64,000 nt of DNA, taken from the NCBI GenBank assembly GCA_028712695.1, contig JAQTQZ010000014.1, positions 32,409 through 96,408 of the forward strand, given 5' to 3'. The DNA is from Methylovulum sp. Its GTDB lineage: Bacteria; Pseudomonadota; Gammaproteobacteria; Methylococcales; Methylomonadaceae. Below are positions 1-8,776 of the stretch, in pieces; the stretch's first letter is position 1; every line of letters starts with the position of its first letter. The notes beneath the pieces are model-generated. The model was not told the origin of the DNA. It was given only the letters and a program-made list of their open reading frames with translations, and did not search any database. The translations under genes and the position numbers were made by a program.

Positions 1-1073
1 TTAAAGTCGCCGCCGATTTTGACAAATCGGTGACCAGAGAAAATAGCAGCCTTGAATATGCCCGTTTACTGGCGACTATCGCCCGGCGCGAAAAATTACG
101 GCCATTAAGCCAAAACGCGGTCGCCCGCGTTATCGAGCAAAGTTCCAGAATGACCGGTGATGCTGAAAAACTGTTAATCCATTTGCGTAGCATCCAAGAT
201 TTATTAACAGAATCCGACCATTGGGCAAAAGATAACGGTCATCTACACATCACCAATAGTGATGTTCAACAAGCGATTGACCAAAAAATCCATCGGCTGG
301 ATAAAATCCGCGAAAAACTGTACGAAAATATCTACCGGGGCACTGTGTTAATTGACACCGAAGGCAAAGTTGTCGGCCAAATCAATGGCCTTTCGGTATT
401 GCAACTGGGTGAATTCAGTTTTGGCCAGCCGTCCAGAATCACCGCAACAACGCGCTTGGGTAGCGGTAAAGTGGTTGATATTGAACGCGAAACCGAACTG
501 GGCGGCGCCATCCATTCAAAAGGCGTGCTGATCTTATCAAGCTTTATTGCCGCGCGGTATGCCCGCAAAAACCCTTTCTCAATCGCCGCCAGCTTGGTGT
601 TCGAACAATCTTACGGCGCTATCGAAGGCGACAGCGCGTCACTGGCTGAACTATGCGCGATTTTATCGTCGCTTGCCCAAATCCCTTTACGGCAAGATCT
701 TGCGATCACCGGCTCGGTCAACCAACTGGGCAATGTGCAGCCAATAGGCGGCGTCAATGAAAAAATTGAAGGCTTCTTCGATATTTGCGCCAAAAAAGGC
801 CTGACCGGAACCCAAGGCGTCATCATCCCGGCGACTAACATCAAACATCTGATGCTACGCTGGGATGTCGTCCATGCGGCCCAATCCAACCAGTTCAATG
901 TCTATGCCGTATCAACGGTGGACGAGGCGCTGGAATTGCTGACCGGCATGGACGCAGGTGTCGCCAATGCGCAGGGCAATTATCCGCCGGAATCAGTGAA
1001 TGGTCAGATAGAAGCCCAACTACTGCAATTTAGCCAACTTAAAAAGGATTTTAGTAGCAAATCGGATGATTGA
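1..1073 (+). CDS. Lon-like (LonB/AAA_32-type) ATP-dependent protease, C-terminal part
   Basis: The frame is open to the left edge, so this is the 3' part of a longer gene and the GTG at 30 is not the true start. Counting from that GTG, residues 1-100 look like the end of an AAA+ module with its helical lid, and residues 105-310 are a Lon-type proteolytic domain. The Ser-Lys dyad is visible: Ser202 in GDSAS and Lys245 in GGVNEKIEG. Both residues are in the usual Lon spacing, so the protease is probably active. The family (about 800 residues) degrades cytoplasmic proteins and differs from housekeeping Lon in its N-terminal half, which lies outside the window. The domain assignment is firm. The substrate is unknown. 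Confidence 0.85.
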   Translation, partial: KVAADFDKSVTRENSSLEYARLLATIARREKLRPLSQNAVARVIEQSSRMTGDAEKLLIHLRSIQDLLTESDHWAKDNGHLHITNSDVQQAIDQKIHRLDKIREKLYENIYRGTVLIDTEGKVVGQINGLSVLQLGEFSFGQPSRITATTRLGSGKVVDIERETELGGAIHSKGVLILSSFIAARYARKNPFSIAASLVFEQSYGAIEGDSASLAELCAILSSLAQIPLRQDLAITGSVNQLGNVQPIGGVNEKIEGFFDICAKKGLTGTQGVIIPATNIKHLMLRWDVVHAAQSNQFNVYAVSTVDEALELLTGMDAGVANAQGNYPPESVNGQIEAQLLQFSQLKKDFSSKSDD

Positions 1074-1109
1074 GGGTATAACGAAGAAGGCATTTGGGGG
1101 CTTTTCATT

Positions 1110-1564
1110 ATGGCCTACATAGACATGCTGGCAGTCGCTTTTGCCGAAGCGCAAATGGGCTTTGCCGAGGGTGGCGTACCCGTCGGCGCGGCACTGTTTG
1201 ACCATAACGGCAAATTGCTCGGACGTGGCCGAAACCGCCGGGTGTAAGACAACGATCCTGCCATACACGGCGAAACTGACGCCTTCCGTAAGGCAGGCCG
1301 CCAAACCAACTACCGCGACAAAATATTGGTGACCACCTTGGCGCCTTGTTGGTATTGCTCAGGCTTAATCCGGCAGTTCGACATCGGTACGGTAGTCGTC
1401 GGCGAATCGGCCACAACTTTGAAGGCCATTTGGACTGGCTCAAAGAAGCGGGGGTAAACGTCATTGAATTAAACGATGCCAGTTGTATTGCGCTGATGCG
1501 CCGTTTTATTGAGCAATCCCCGCAAATCTGGTTTGAAGACATCGGTGAATGCACTTGTGCTTAA
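1110..1564 (+). pseudogene. Cytosine/nucleoside deaminase-like gene, broken by a stop and a frameshift
   Basis: The ATG at 1110 opens a frame for a cytidine-deaminase-fold protein (MAYIDMLAVAFAEAQMGF...), which stops at TAA 1245-1247. The same frame then continues with the catalytic HGE zinc/proton-shuttle motif and the PCWYC zinc motif. Homologous protein continues in the frame one base away from about 1400-1410 (HLDWLKEAGVNVIEL) to the TAA at 1562. One TAA and one indel therefore interrupt an otherwise complete yeast-type cytosine deaminase/nucleoside deaminase of about 150 residues. A single C-to-T change (CAA to TAA) would explain the stop. The motifs are intact, so the decay appears recent, or the sequence has errors. 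It could also be a guanine or tRNA-adenosine type deaminase; I prefer the cytosine-deaminase type because of HGE and the overall length. Confidence 0.7.
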
Positions 1565-1570
1565 CATTTT

Positions 1571-1720
1571 AAAAGATCCCTTTCAACCCTTACCAACGCG
1601 AGCATAGGCATCAGCCTTTATCCCTACGACGCAACAGAAATCGATGCTCTAACCCATCTGGCCGACCTCATAGGTATGAGGCCAAGCACACTATTTATCC
1701 AAAATATTAAATTGCGCTAG
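1571..1720 (+). pseudogene. GGDEF (diguanylate cyclase) C-terminal fragment
   Basis: Reading from 1571, the frame gives ...LTNASIGISLYPYDATEIDAL..., which matches the conserved C-terminal stretch of GGDEF domains (aSIGIslyP.dg.d...L...AD). The match stops after HLADL, and the frame ends at TAG 1718. No start, no GG[D/E]EF motif and no upstream part are present, and the broken deaminase gene lies directly before it. I read it as a remnant of a cyclic-di-GMP synthase gene. It is too short to be functional. Confidence 0.55.
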
Positions 1721-2199
1721 CCATAACGTCAGCGGATTTTTTACCTCTTTCAGCTTATCGGAAAAAGCTTTCCAGCATCCCGACAACAAATCGGGGCGCT
1801 TACATTGACATACAAAAAACCCAAACCCTCTCGGTTGAAGATAAAGCCCATGATAAAGCGCTATAAAAACAGTGTGTTTTCATTGGGCATGTTGTCGCCC
1901 TTATTGGCTTGCCAGCATTATTCCATGACGTAGGTTTTATTCAGCAGTTCCTTAGCCCAATACCCTATTTTTGTGATCTCTGTCACTAAAACGATAGCTA
2001 GTCAGGTTTTCTGGACATGGTTAACTATAATCCACATTCGTTTAAAGGTTTTAACAAATCAAAGCGACAGTAACTGTCCGTATCTTATTGGTTTTTTATT
2101 CCAAGCCGTTGGTTGTTCCTGTGGATAAACAATTGCTCCTGAATTAAAGACTAGCTAATTGTAGATATTTAGCACTTTCATTAATAAACAAGGTGAATC
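1721..2199. other. Intergenic region without a recognisable gene
   Basis: About 480 bases in which I see no convincing coding frame, RNA or repeat. The last 40 bases hold the ribosome-binding site of the next gene (AAGGTGAATC before the ATG at 2200). The promoter of that gene should also lie here, but I cannot place it. Confidence 0.5.
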
Positions 2200-4602
2200 A
2201 TGAAAAAAGCATTTTTGTTAACCAGTTTGTTGTCGTTAAACTCAACGGCATACGCTGTAACCATCTACGGTGGTCTGGGCAATTTTGACGCAGTGAATGA
2301 TACTGGTGTTGAAGCGCACGGTTTTGAAATCGAATTAGATGATGTCATTAGCACACAAATTGGCGGCACATACGATTATAACCATTACGGTCATCCGATC
2401 ATCACACAAGACGATAGCATTCCTGGACACCCTAAAGTCTTTGTGCGCTACCAAGCAAAATATGATGCGGTCACTGGCCAATGGTCTTCTTTTACAACGT
2501 TTCCTGTTAATGGCTTGCCTGCAACGCAAGGCCACCAATGCACCAATCCGGCTGTTAATTTAGGCTGTGAACACTTTGCCGCCAGTTCTTATCCGGTAGC
2601 ATCATCAATGACTTATTCTTGGCTTATCGAAGACCCAGCCCATCCTGGCACGTTGGTCAGGGCCGCTAATTCCATGGTGGTTGCCACCCCAAATTGGAGC
2701 TATGTACCGCCTGCTCCACAACAGCCCGCCCAAGTTGTCGCGGTTATGCCAGCCCCTGTTGTCGTGCCTAAAGTAGTGCCGCCTGTTGTTTACGAATTTG
2801 GCACCCCTTCTTTTGTTAAAGTGATTAAAACCAAGGCGCACAATGCCAACCAAGTGGTGTTGGAACAGTTGATTGGCGGCGATAAAGATGGTGATGGCCA
2901 ACCTGACTGGGCGAATAAAGAAGTGCAAGAAGTGGAGTCCGAATTTTATTTGTTACAAAAAGGCACTAATCAGGCAAAAGCCGCACATGATGGAAAGGCC
3001 GAGCAAGTTAATGCGGGCGACAATATTACCCGCCGTTATGAGTTCTATAAATATGCCGGTAGTGCAGCCACCATTGATGGTGAAACACACGAAGCAATGT
3101 GTGATGAAGTGGGCCCCGATGGCTTGCATGGGCTACGTTCCAATGTGGGCGTGACGGATGTCAACGGCAATACCCAATACGTTGACTGTACCCAAGAAGT
3201 TGTCGTTGGCGATTACACCGGTGCCAACATGGTTGGCTTTGAGGCAGTTGCGGCGTTAGGCCTGATTGACCATATTGAGGATGGCCAAATCAACAAGGAC
3301 TATGTGGCGCGTAGCCTCGCATTTGGTGGCAACACGCCCTATGATGTTGCAGTCGCCGCCGGTGCGTTGCCGCAAGGCTTAAGCATCGACCCGATCACCG
3401 GCATTCTTACTGGTGCTCCGACAGAAGCGGGATTGTTCACCTTCACCGTCAACACCACCGATGCGGACAATACCCTCGTCACTAAAACCTATACCATCAA
3501 TATCCTCGATGCCAATGGACAAAATGTGCTCGACGTACCGGCAATCACCAGCAATGCACTCGCTGATGGCATCGAATTGGCAGATTATTACCTTGCCTTA
3601 ACAGCCACTTCAGGCACTGCACCTTATTCGTGGACAGTAACGCCCGCGCTGCCTAATGGCTTGATATTAAGCGCGGATGGTATTGTGTCCGGACAACCCG
3701 CGTTGGGCACCGCCGGAACCAGCACCCACACGTTCACCGTAACCGACAGCAAGGGCAAGTCGGCAGATAAATTACTGGCCTTAAACGTGCTGGCGCCTCC
3801 TAGCATAATCACCAGTGCGTTGCCGGATGTTTTCGTAGGTTCTGTGGTTAATCTGCCTATCGAAGTGACAACCCCTAATAACGATGCCTATACCCTCGCG
3901 ATAACCAGCGTGTTGCCTGCCGGTTTAACGTTTAATAATGCGACTAATGCCATCGAAGGCACACCCACCGTGATTAGTGCGGTTAACAGCCCGTTTAGCA
4001 TTGATGTTACGGTGACTGACACGGTCACCCAATTAACGGCAACAAAAACGTTAAGCTTAAGCATCAATGACAATGCGATAGCCTTTGCTCCAGTGTTACC
4101 CACAGGCGTGGAACAGGCCGCTTATCCGGCAACGTCAGTGGCTGCTACCGGTGGTTATGGCGCGTTCACTTACGCCGTCACAGGTGGGGCGCTACCCGCC
4201 GGACTTACGTTAACGGGTGATACCATCAACGGCACCCCAACCACAGCCGGCACCTATTTGTTTACCTTAACGGCGACGGACTCTTTAGGAACTGCCCAAC
4301 AATTCAATGCCAGCATCACTATTGATGCCGCACCCGTTATCGTTCCCCCCACCGGAGGCAACTACACGGTTAAAAATGAAGGCCATGGCAAAATATCGGC
4401 TGTCGGCAGCGATTATCTCATGGTAGGAAATAAAAAATTGATTTGGAACGCGGCAACTAAATTCGAGCAAGAAACCCATGCAGGGGAAATTAGTGTGCTA
4501 AATCCCAGCTTAATTAAGCTTAATAGAACAAAAGTAGAGTGGAAAGGGTTGCTGGATAAAGCCACTAACACTGTGCTGACAAGTAAAATTGAAATCCATT
4601 GA
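2200..4602 (+). CDS. Secreted protein with Ig-like (He_PIG/cadherin-type) repeats
   Basis: The 800-residue product has a signal peptide at residues 1-19 (MKKAFLLTSLLSLNSTAYA) and a good AAGGTG ribosome-binding site. Residues 20-180 form a novel-looking extracellular region with a cysteine pair, followed by a proline/valine-rich linker near residues 170-200. From about residue 370 to 720 there are at least four Ig-like repeats of the putative-Ig type. Each carries the signature LPxGLxxxxxTGxIxGTPT and an FTVT-D edge strand. The last 80 residues form a small basic beta-rich domain that ends without an anchor or PEP-CTERM motif. Such repeats usually mediate surface adhesion or carbohydrate contact. 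No enzyme motif is visible and the specific function is unknown. It stands alone between degraded remnants. Confidence 0.75.
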   Translation: MKKAFLLTSLLSLNSTAYAVTIYGGLGNFDAVNDTGVEAHGFEIELDDVISTQIGGTYDYNHYGHPIITQDDSIPGHPKVFVRYQAKYDAVTGQWSSFTTFPVNGLPATQGHQCTNPAVNLGCEHFAASSYPVASSMTYSWLIEDPAHPGTLVRAANSMVVATPNWSYVPPAPQQPAQVVAVMPAPVVVPKVVPPVVYEFGTPSFVKVIKTKAHNANQVVLEQLIGGDKDGDGQPDWANKEVQEVESEFYLLQKGTNQAKAAHDGKAEQVNAGDNITRRYEFYKYAGSAATIDGETHEAMCDEVGPDGLHGLRSNVGVTDVNGNTQYVDCTQEVVVGDYTGANMVGFEAVAALGLIDHIEDGQINKDYVARSLAFGGNTPYDVAVAAGALPQGLSIDPITGILTGAPTEAGLFTFTVNTTDADNTLVTKTYTINILDANGQNVLDVPAITSNALADGIELADYYLALTATSGTAPYSWTVTPALPNGLILSADGIVSGQPALGTAGTSTHTFTVTDSKGKSADKLLALNVLAPPSIITSALPDVFVGSVVNLPIEVTTPNNDAYTLAITSVLPAGLTFNNATNAIEGTPTVISAVNSPFSIDVTVTDTVTQLTATKTLSLSINDNAIAFAPVLPTGVEQAAYPATSVAATGGYGAFTYAVTGGALPAGLTLTGDTINGTPTTAGTYLFTLTATDSLGTAQQFNASITIDAAPVIVPPTGGNYTVKNEGHGKISAVGSDYLMVGNKKLIWNAATKFEQETHAGEISVLNPSLIKLNRTKVEWKGLLDKATNTVLTSKIEIH

Positions 4603-4620
4603 TTTACTAAAGTGCAAGCG

Positions 4621-4685
4621 CGCCAGCATTTTTCGCAAAAGCTGAAATGGGATCCGTCCGATCTCAACGGCGAAAAATGCTGGCG
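4621..4685. repeat. 16-bp perfect inverted repeat, possible terminator or small mobile-element end
   Basis: The arm at 4621-4636 (CGCCAGCATTTTTCGC) is exactly complementary to 4670-4685, with a 33-base spacer. It begins 18 bases after the stop of the Ig-like repeat gene. There is no T-run after it, so a simple rho-independent terminator is not convincing. A REP/MITE-like element is an alternative. Confidence 0.5.
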
Positions 4686-4782
4686 ACCATTACCTTCGGC
4701 TACCCGCATTCGTCCTTATCATGGTTAGCCCTATGCCGGTTATTCAGGGAAGCTGTCTATTGAATAAATCCCGACGGCTTCC

Positions 4783-4922
4783 CCCCTCATTCCTGATCCT
4801 GGCGATCAAAAATTTTTAATCCTCGTGGTAGTTGGACAAGCCGAGGCATTAGTCACGGGCGATACTGACATTCAATCCAGTTTCAGATGCCGCCGATTAT
4901 GACTTTGGCTGAATACAAAGCA
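4783..4922 (+). pseudogene. PIN-domain toxin (VapC-like) C-terminal remnant
   Basis: From 4783 one frame reads ...LIPDPGDQKFLILVVV..GQAEALVTGDTDI. This is the C-terminal signature of the PIN-family toxins of type II toxin-antitoxin systems (xPDPxDxxFLxxAxxxxAxxLVTGDxDL), including the active-site aspartates. The frame ends in TGA soon after. The following family motif (PIMTLAEYKA, the last helix) appears in a different frame from 4881, so there is an indel near 4870-4880. No N-terminal half and no antitoxin partner are visible. It is a decayed fragment of a ribonuclease toxin gene. Confidence 0.6.
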
Positions 4923-5465
4923 ACAATTCATCTGCACTGCTTTTGTGAATTACCTAATCTTTTGTGCTTCGTTGAGATGCGCTGAACTTTTAAAACACGC
5001 ACTGCGGTATTACAGGAGGTTGGAAGGTGCTCATCACTCCCCCAACTTATGCGCTTATGTTAAAACACTTACTGTTGTCTTATTCGTATTCAATCACCGC
5101 AGCTGTCGCCACATCACAAAAAGCGTAGCTCGAATAAGTCTGTTCTAGCGTAAGCAAGAGTGGGTTTATTACGGCGCAACGCCGCCAAAACTTGCCAGAA
5201 ACCCCCTCTCTGCGCTGCACGCTTGCCCAGCCTATAATGTGATATTTTGAAAACAGCCAATAGCCAGCTTGCCCGTATGAAGTTCAGCGCATCAACGCCA
5301 AAACCCACATGACTTAAATCTTGGAAAAGATGCCATACGCGGCACCCGCAGAAATCATCCGGCTTGCTTCCGGCTTTTATAGCATAATAAGGCTATCATC
5401 TGGCACACAGGCTGTTGTAGCCGGTTCCTTTTAAATATCCCCATTAATTTTTTAAAACACTCTCA
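4923..5465. other. Intergenic region without a recognisable gene
   Basis: About 540 bases with only short open frames and no recognisable motif. It may contain further decayed sequence related to the PIN remnant, but I could not identify any. The promoter of the membrane protease at 5466 must lie near the right end. Confidence 0.45.
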
Positions 5466-6065
5466 ATGGACAAATCTTTCCTCAAATTTACCGATTTTTT
5501 TAACGCCGCCTGTTTTTTTGAAGCTTCACTGATTTTAGTCGCGCTATTTTTAGGCTGGATCGTTGACATTAATCCTTTCAAGATGATTTTTTTCTCTAGC
5601 ACCGCTATTTTTTATGGCGTAATCGGTACAGTGCCGTTATTTTTAATGTTTATGGCGTTGGAACAATTGCAGCAAGAGTCTGTGGTGAAGATCAGGAAAT
5701 TTCTTTTGCAAACTTTAGGCCCAGGGCTGTTGCGTTACAACTGGACTCACTTACTCTTACTCGCCGCCATTGCCGGGTTATCGGAAGAGCTGGTTTTTCG
5801 TGGCGTGCTCCAACCTTGGCTGGAATCCCACTGGGGTGTAACCGTTGGATTATTTGGCAGTAATCTGATTTTTGGCTTGGTGCACGCCGTCACGCCGCTT
5901 TACGCTGTGCTGGCGACAGGGGTTGGCCTGTATCTGGGGTTAGCTCTGGATTTTGGTGGCGAGAGAAACTTACTGACACCAATAATCATTCATGGCCTTT
6001 ATGATTTTCTGGCGTTTATCGCGTTGATGCGGGTTTACCGTGCCAGTCTATCGACACCGCATTAA
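5466..6065 (+). CDS. CPBP-family intramembrane metalloprotease (CAAX/Abi type)
   Basis: The 199-residue product has about five to six membrane segments, at roughly residues 15-30, 40-65, 95-110, 125-150 and 165-190. The three family motifs are present: EE with a downstream Arg in SEELVFRGVL, the F-x-x-x-H motif in FGLVHA, and a final H-x-x-x-D in HGLYDF. In the family these glutamates and histidines bind the metal of a membrane-embedded glutamate protease. Family members serve in prenyl-protein processing, bacteriocin immunity or signalling; which applies here is unknown. The length is typical for a minimal CPBP protein. It is a single gene, convergent with the TPR lipoprotein gene and separated from it by a hairpin. 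Confidence 0.85.
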   Translation: MDKSFLKFTDFFNAACFFEASLILVALFLGWIVDINPFKMIFFSSTAIFYGVIGTVPLFLMFMALEQLQQESVVKIRKFLLQTLGPGLLRYNWTHLLLLAAIAGLSEELVFRGVLQPWLESHWGVTVGLFGSNLIFGLVHAVTPLYAVLATGVGLYLGLALDFGGERNLLTPIIIHGLYDFLAFIALMRVYRASLSTPH

Positions 6066-6081
6066 ATCGCCTTATTCAGTT

Positions 6082-6111
6082 GGGCGGCAAAACCATAGGC
6101 TTTTGTCGCCC
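6082..6111. terminator. Hairpin between convergent genes, probable bidirectional terminator
   Basis: GGGCGGCAAAA at 6082-6092 pairs with TTTTGTCGCCC at 6101-6111 (11 pairs, one G-U) with an 8-base loop. It sits between the stops of the CPBP gene (plus) and the TPR gene (minus). The U-tract is poor on both sides. Confidence 0.5.
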
Positions 6112-6129
6112 ACAATCATTCAAATCACC

Positions 6130-8526
6130 TTAGTTTGCCGCTAACGTTTTCAAGCGTTCTTTAGCTTCGTTTAACCCATTAAAATTAGCTTTGCTATCAA
6201 TGGCTTTCTGGAGATAGTCTTTAGCCTGTGGCTTATCACCTAATTTTAAATAGGCCATACCCAAGTGATAATTGCTTGCGGCAATATCAGGCTTTAAGGC
6301 ATGCACTTTTAATAGGATTTGTTTGGCTTTTTCATAATTATCCTGTTTATAAGCAACCCACGCTGCCGTATCGAGCAGATATGGGTCGTTACTTTGCGCT
6401 AAGGGCTCTGCCAGTTGCGCCAAGCGCTTCAGGCTTGCGCTATCTTTTGCATAAGCGGTCATATAGCTTGCAAGACTATTGATTGCGCTTAGCGAATCAG
6501 GGTTTTGCTTATAGACTTCCTCATACAAGGCAATGACTTTGTCATGCTCGCCATTTTCGTGATAAATCTGTGCCAAATCGTTGATTAATTCCGCTGAATT
6601 TTTAGTGTTTTTAATGCCTGTTGTTAACACCTTAACGGCTTCAGCCGGTTTTTTTTGCAGTCGGTCAATAAGCGCTAAATTACGGTAAGGTTTTGTCCAC
6701 TCAGGCTTTATAGCGATTGCCTTTTGAAAAGCAACGGCCGCATCATTAAGTTTTTTGGCATGGGTATAAACGCCACCCATCAGATTGTAAGCAAAAAAAT
6801 GGCTAGGTTGCGCCTTAACAATTTCATTTAGCTTATTTAAGGCTTTATCGGATTGTTTCAGTTGTAAGTAGCTGTTAATCAATTGGTTTAGTGGCTCAAC
6901 AGATTGCGGCTGTTTTTGCAGCGCAAGGGTAAAGCGCGGAATGCTTTTGTCGAATTTCCCTTCCGCTTGGTAGGCTAATCCAGATAAGTAATAGCCTGTC
7001 GCTTCGTCAGGAAAGTTATTTTCAAGTTGCTTAGCGACCTGCTGCGCTTGTGCCCATTGTTGTTGCGCCAAATAAATTTTGAATAAGGCCTCCAAACCAT
7101 TTTTGCTATTTGGGTTCAGCTTAAATAGGGCGCTAAGGTGCCGCTCAGCCTGTTGCACATCGCCTGTCTGTACGAGCAAGTTCACTAAATCCAACCGTGC
7201 AATTTCATCTTTGTGGGCTATTGCCAATATTTTTTCTAGGTTCTCCCTCGCCAACACTGGGTTTTTATTAAGTAAATGCGCGGCGCTCAGTAACTTAAGC
7301 GCTTTGATGTTATCCGGTTGGCCACTTAAAACCGCACGGAGCACCGTTATTGCCTCGGCCACCCGATTATCGGCAAGCGCGATTTCACCGCGTAAAACCA
7401 AGGCATCGACATCCTCTGGATTATTAGCCAGTATTTCTTTTACAAGTGTTTTAGCCTGCCCGCTACGCTGCGTAGCCAAATATAGCCGCGCCAATTTGTT
7501 ACGCGCCCTGTCGGCCTGCTGGCCTTCTTTGGCCAATTCAACAACGTCTTTCAACGTTTCTTCTACATCATCAGGCTGCTTTTGCCCCAGCTGTAAGTCC
7601 GCCAGCTTAAAACGCAATTCATAATTGTCAGGTTGCTCATCAATCATCGGAATTAATTCTGCAATAGCCACTTCCGGTGTTCTTTTTGTGGCAAGAAACT
7701 CAACTAAGATCAATTTAGCCTGCCCATCTTCAGGCAAATCAGTAACGGCTGTCCGCAATACGCTCTCGGCCGAATCCAATTGATTGCTTTCAATTAAAAA
7801 CATCGCCAACCGTTTTCGATGGATCAATTGCTTAGGCTCAATTTTGATAATGGACTCTAACGAATCACGCGCTTTGGGTAATGCCTTGGTCTGCAAATAA
7901 AGATTTGCCAGCAACAATCGCTGTGCGATATTTTCGGGATATTTATCAATATTGTGTTGCAACAAGCCGATGGCCTTATCCAATCTGCCTGTTTTGGCAT
8001 TCAATGATGCCAACAATAAAATTGCTGGAATATCATCAGGTTTCTTTTGTAATGCCTGTTCAGCTTTAACAAATGCCGCATCGCTGTTGTTTTGTGCGGA
8101 TAAAACACCACCCATCAGAACCAATGCTGCACTATTTTCACCGTCCAGCGCCAAGGCTTCCTTAGCCATTTTTTCTGCTTCATCAGTTTTTGACATTAAC
8201 AAATACAGCTGTCCAAGCTTGACCCGCGAGTTTAGATGCTCGCTATCCTGTTTGACAATAATTTGATATTGGTCAAGGGCATCTTGTATATCGCCTAGTT
8301 TGCTGAGTTCTTCCGCAATCTGATATCGGCTGCCAGTATTTTCCGGCTCTACGGCCGCCGCCTTGTTAAAAGCAACCTGCGCTTTTTTATACTCCCCTGC
8401 TTTAAACAAGGATTTTCCTTCTTCAATATAACCCGTCCTGCGTGTCTCAGAGCCATCACAAGCCAATAGCATACCCACCAGATTTATTAACAATAGCTTT
8501 ATGAAACTGTTTGATGTTGATGACAT
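6130..8526 (-). CDS. Large TPR-repeat lipoprotein, similar in layout to PrsT
   Basis: I choose the ATG at 8526 because an AGGA lies 9 bases before it. The longer frame reaches a GTG at 8580. The product (about 798 residues) starts with a hydrophobic segment ending in LVGMLLAC, a lipobox, so it is probably an outer-membrane lipoprotein. The rest is an almost unbroken array of about 20 tetratricopeptide repeats with the usual 34-residue period and alternating small/aromatic consensus. Exosortase-A systems carry a TPR lipoprotein of this kind (PrsT), and this genome has such a system at 52-62 kb. A terminator before it separates it from the porin/TonB operon, but it lies directly downstream and could be an assembly factor for that locus instead. 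I cannot decide between the two. Confidence 0.75.
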   Translation of the reverse strand: MSSTSNSFIKLLLINLVGMLLACDGSETRRTGYIEEGKSLFKAGEYKKAQVAFNKAAAVEPENTGSRYQIAEELSKLGDIQDALDQYQIIVKQDSEHLNSRVKLGQLYLLMSKTDEAEKMAKEALALDGENSAALVLMGGVLSAQNNSDAAFVKAEQALQKKPDDIPAILLLASLNAKTGRLDKAIGLLQHNIDKYPENIAQRLLLANLYLQTKALPKARDSLESIIKIEPKQLIHRKRLAMFLIESNQLDSAESVLRTAVTDLPEDGQAKLILVEFLATKRTPEVAIAELIPMIDEQPDNYELRFKLADLQLGQKQPDDVEETLKDVVELAKEGQQADRARNKLARLYLATQRSGQAKTLVKEILANNPEDVDALVLRGEIALADNRVAEAITVLRAVLSGQPDNIKALKLLSAAHLLNKNPVLARENLEKILAIAHKDEIARLDLVNLLVQTGDVQQAERHLSALFKLNPNSKNGLEALFKIYLAQQQWAQAQQVAKQLENNFPDEATGYYLSGLAYQAEGKFDKSIPRFTLALQKQPQSVEPLNQLINSYLQLKQSDKALNKLNEIVKAQPSHFFAYNLMGGVYTHAKKLNDAAVAFQKAIAIKPEWTKPYRNLALIDRLQKKPAEAVKVLTTGIKNTKNSAELINDLAQIYHENGEHDKVIALYEEVYKQNPDSLSAINSLASYMTAYAKDSASLKRLAQLAEPLAQSNDPYLLDTAAWVAYKQDNYEKAKQILLKVHALKPDIAASNYHLGMAYLKLGDKPQAKDYLQKAIDSKANFNGLNEAKERLKTLAAN

Positions 8527-8665
8527 AAACATGAATCCTATTCGATTTTTTTGATTTTTGAAAATTGACATAATAAGCACCAGAACGGCTTACTTATCAA
8601 TTAGAAAGCGCACGTTTTGGCACTATTCGGGGAATTATTTCTGACACTGGAATTCAGCGCTATTG

Positions 8666-8692
8666 ACAAAAACCCTCGTTTGAAAACGAGGG
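8666..8692 (-). terminator. Rho-independent terminator ending the porin/TonB operon
   Basis: CCCTCGTTT (8673-8681) pairs with AAACGAGGG (8684-8692). On the minus strand it is followed by TTTTT (8672-8668). It lies about 90 bases after the stop of the coiled-coil gene and before the TPR gene. Confidence 0.8.
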
Positions 8693-8776
8693 ATTAACTA
8701 CAGACAACTAATTTTTTTACAAAAGCATGGCATTAACTTTTTAGATAATTTATGCCTCAAACTATGCGTAAGTGCC

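Noticed and set aside
5160..5307. GTGGGTTT and AAACCCAC complement pair 130 bases apart
   Set aside because: Eight bases of complementarity over that distance is expected by chance.
5114..5308. 64-residue minus-strand frame
   Set aside because: No start context or family resemblance; nothing supports it as a gene.
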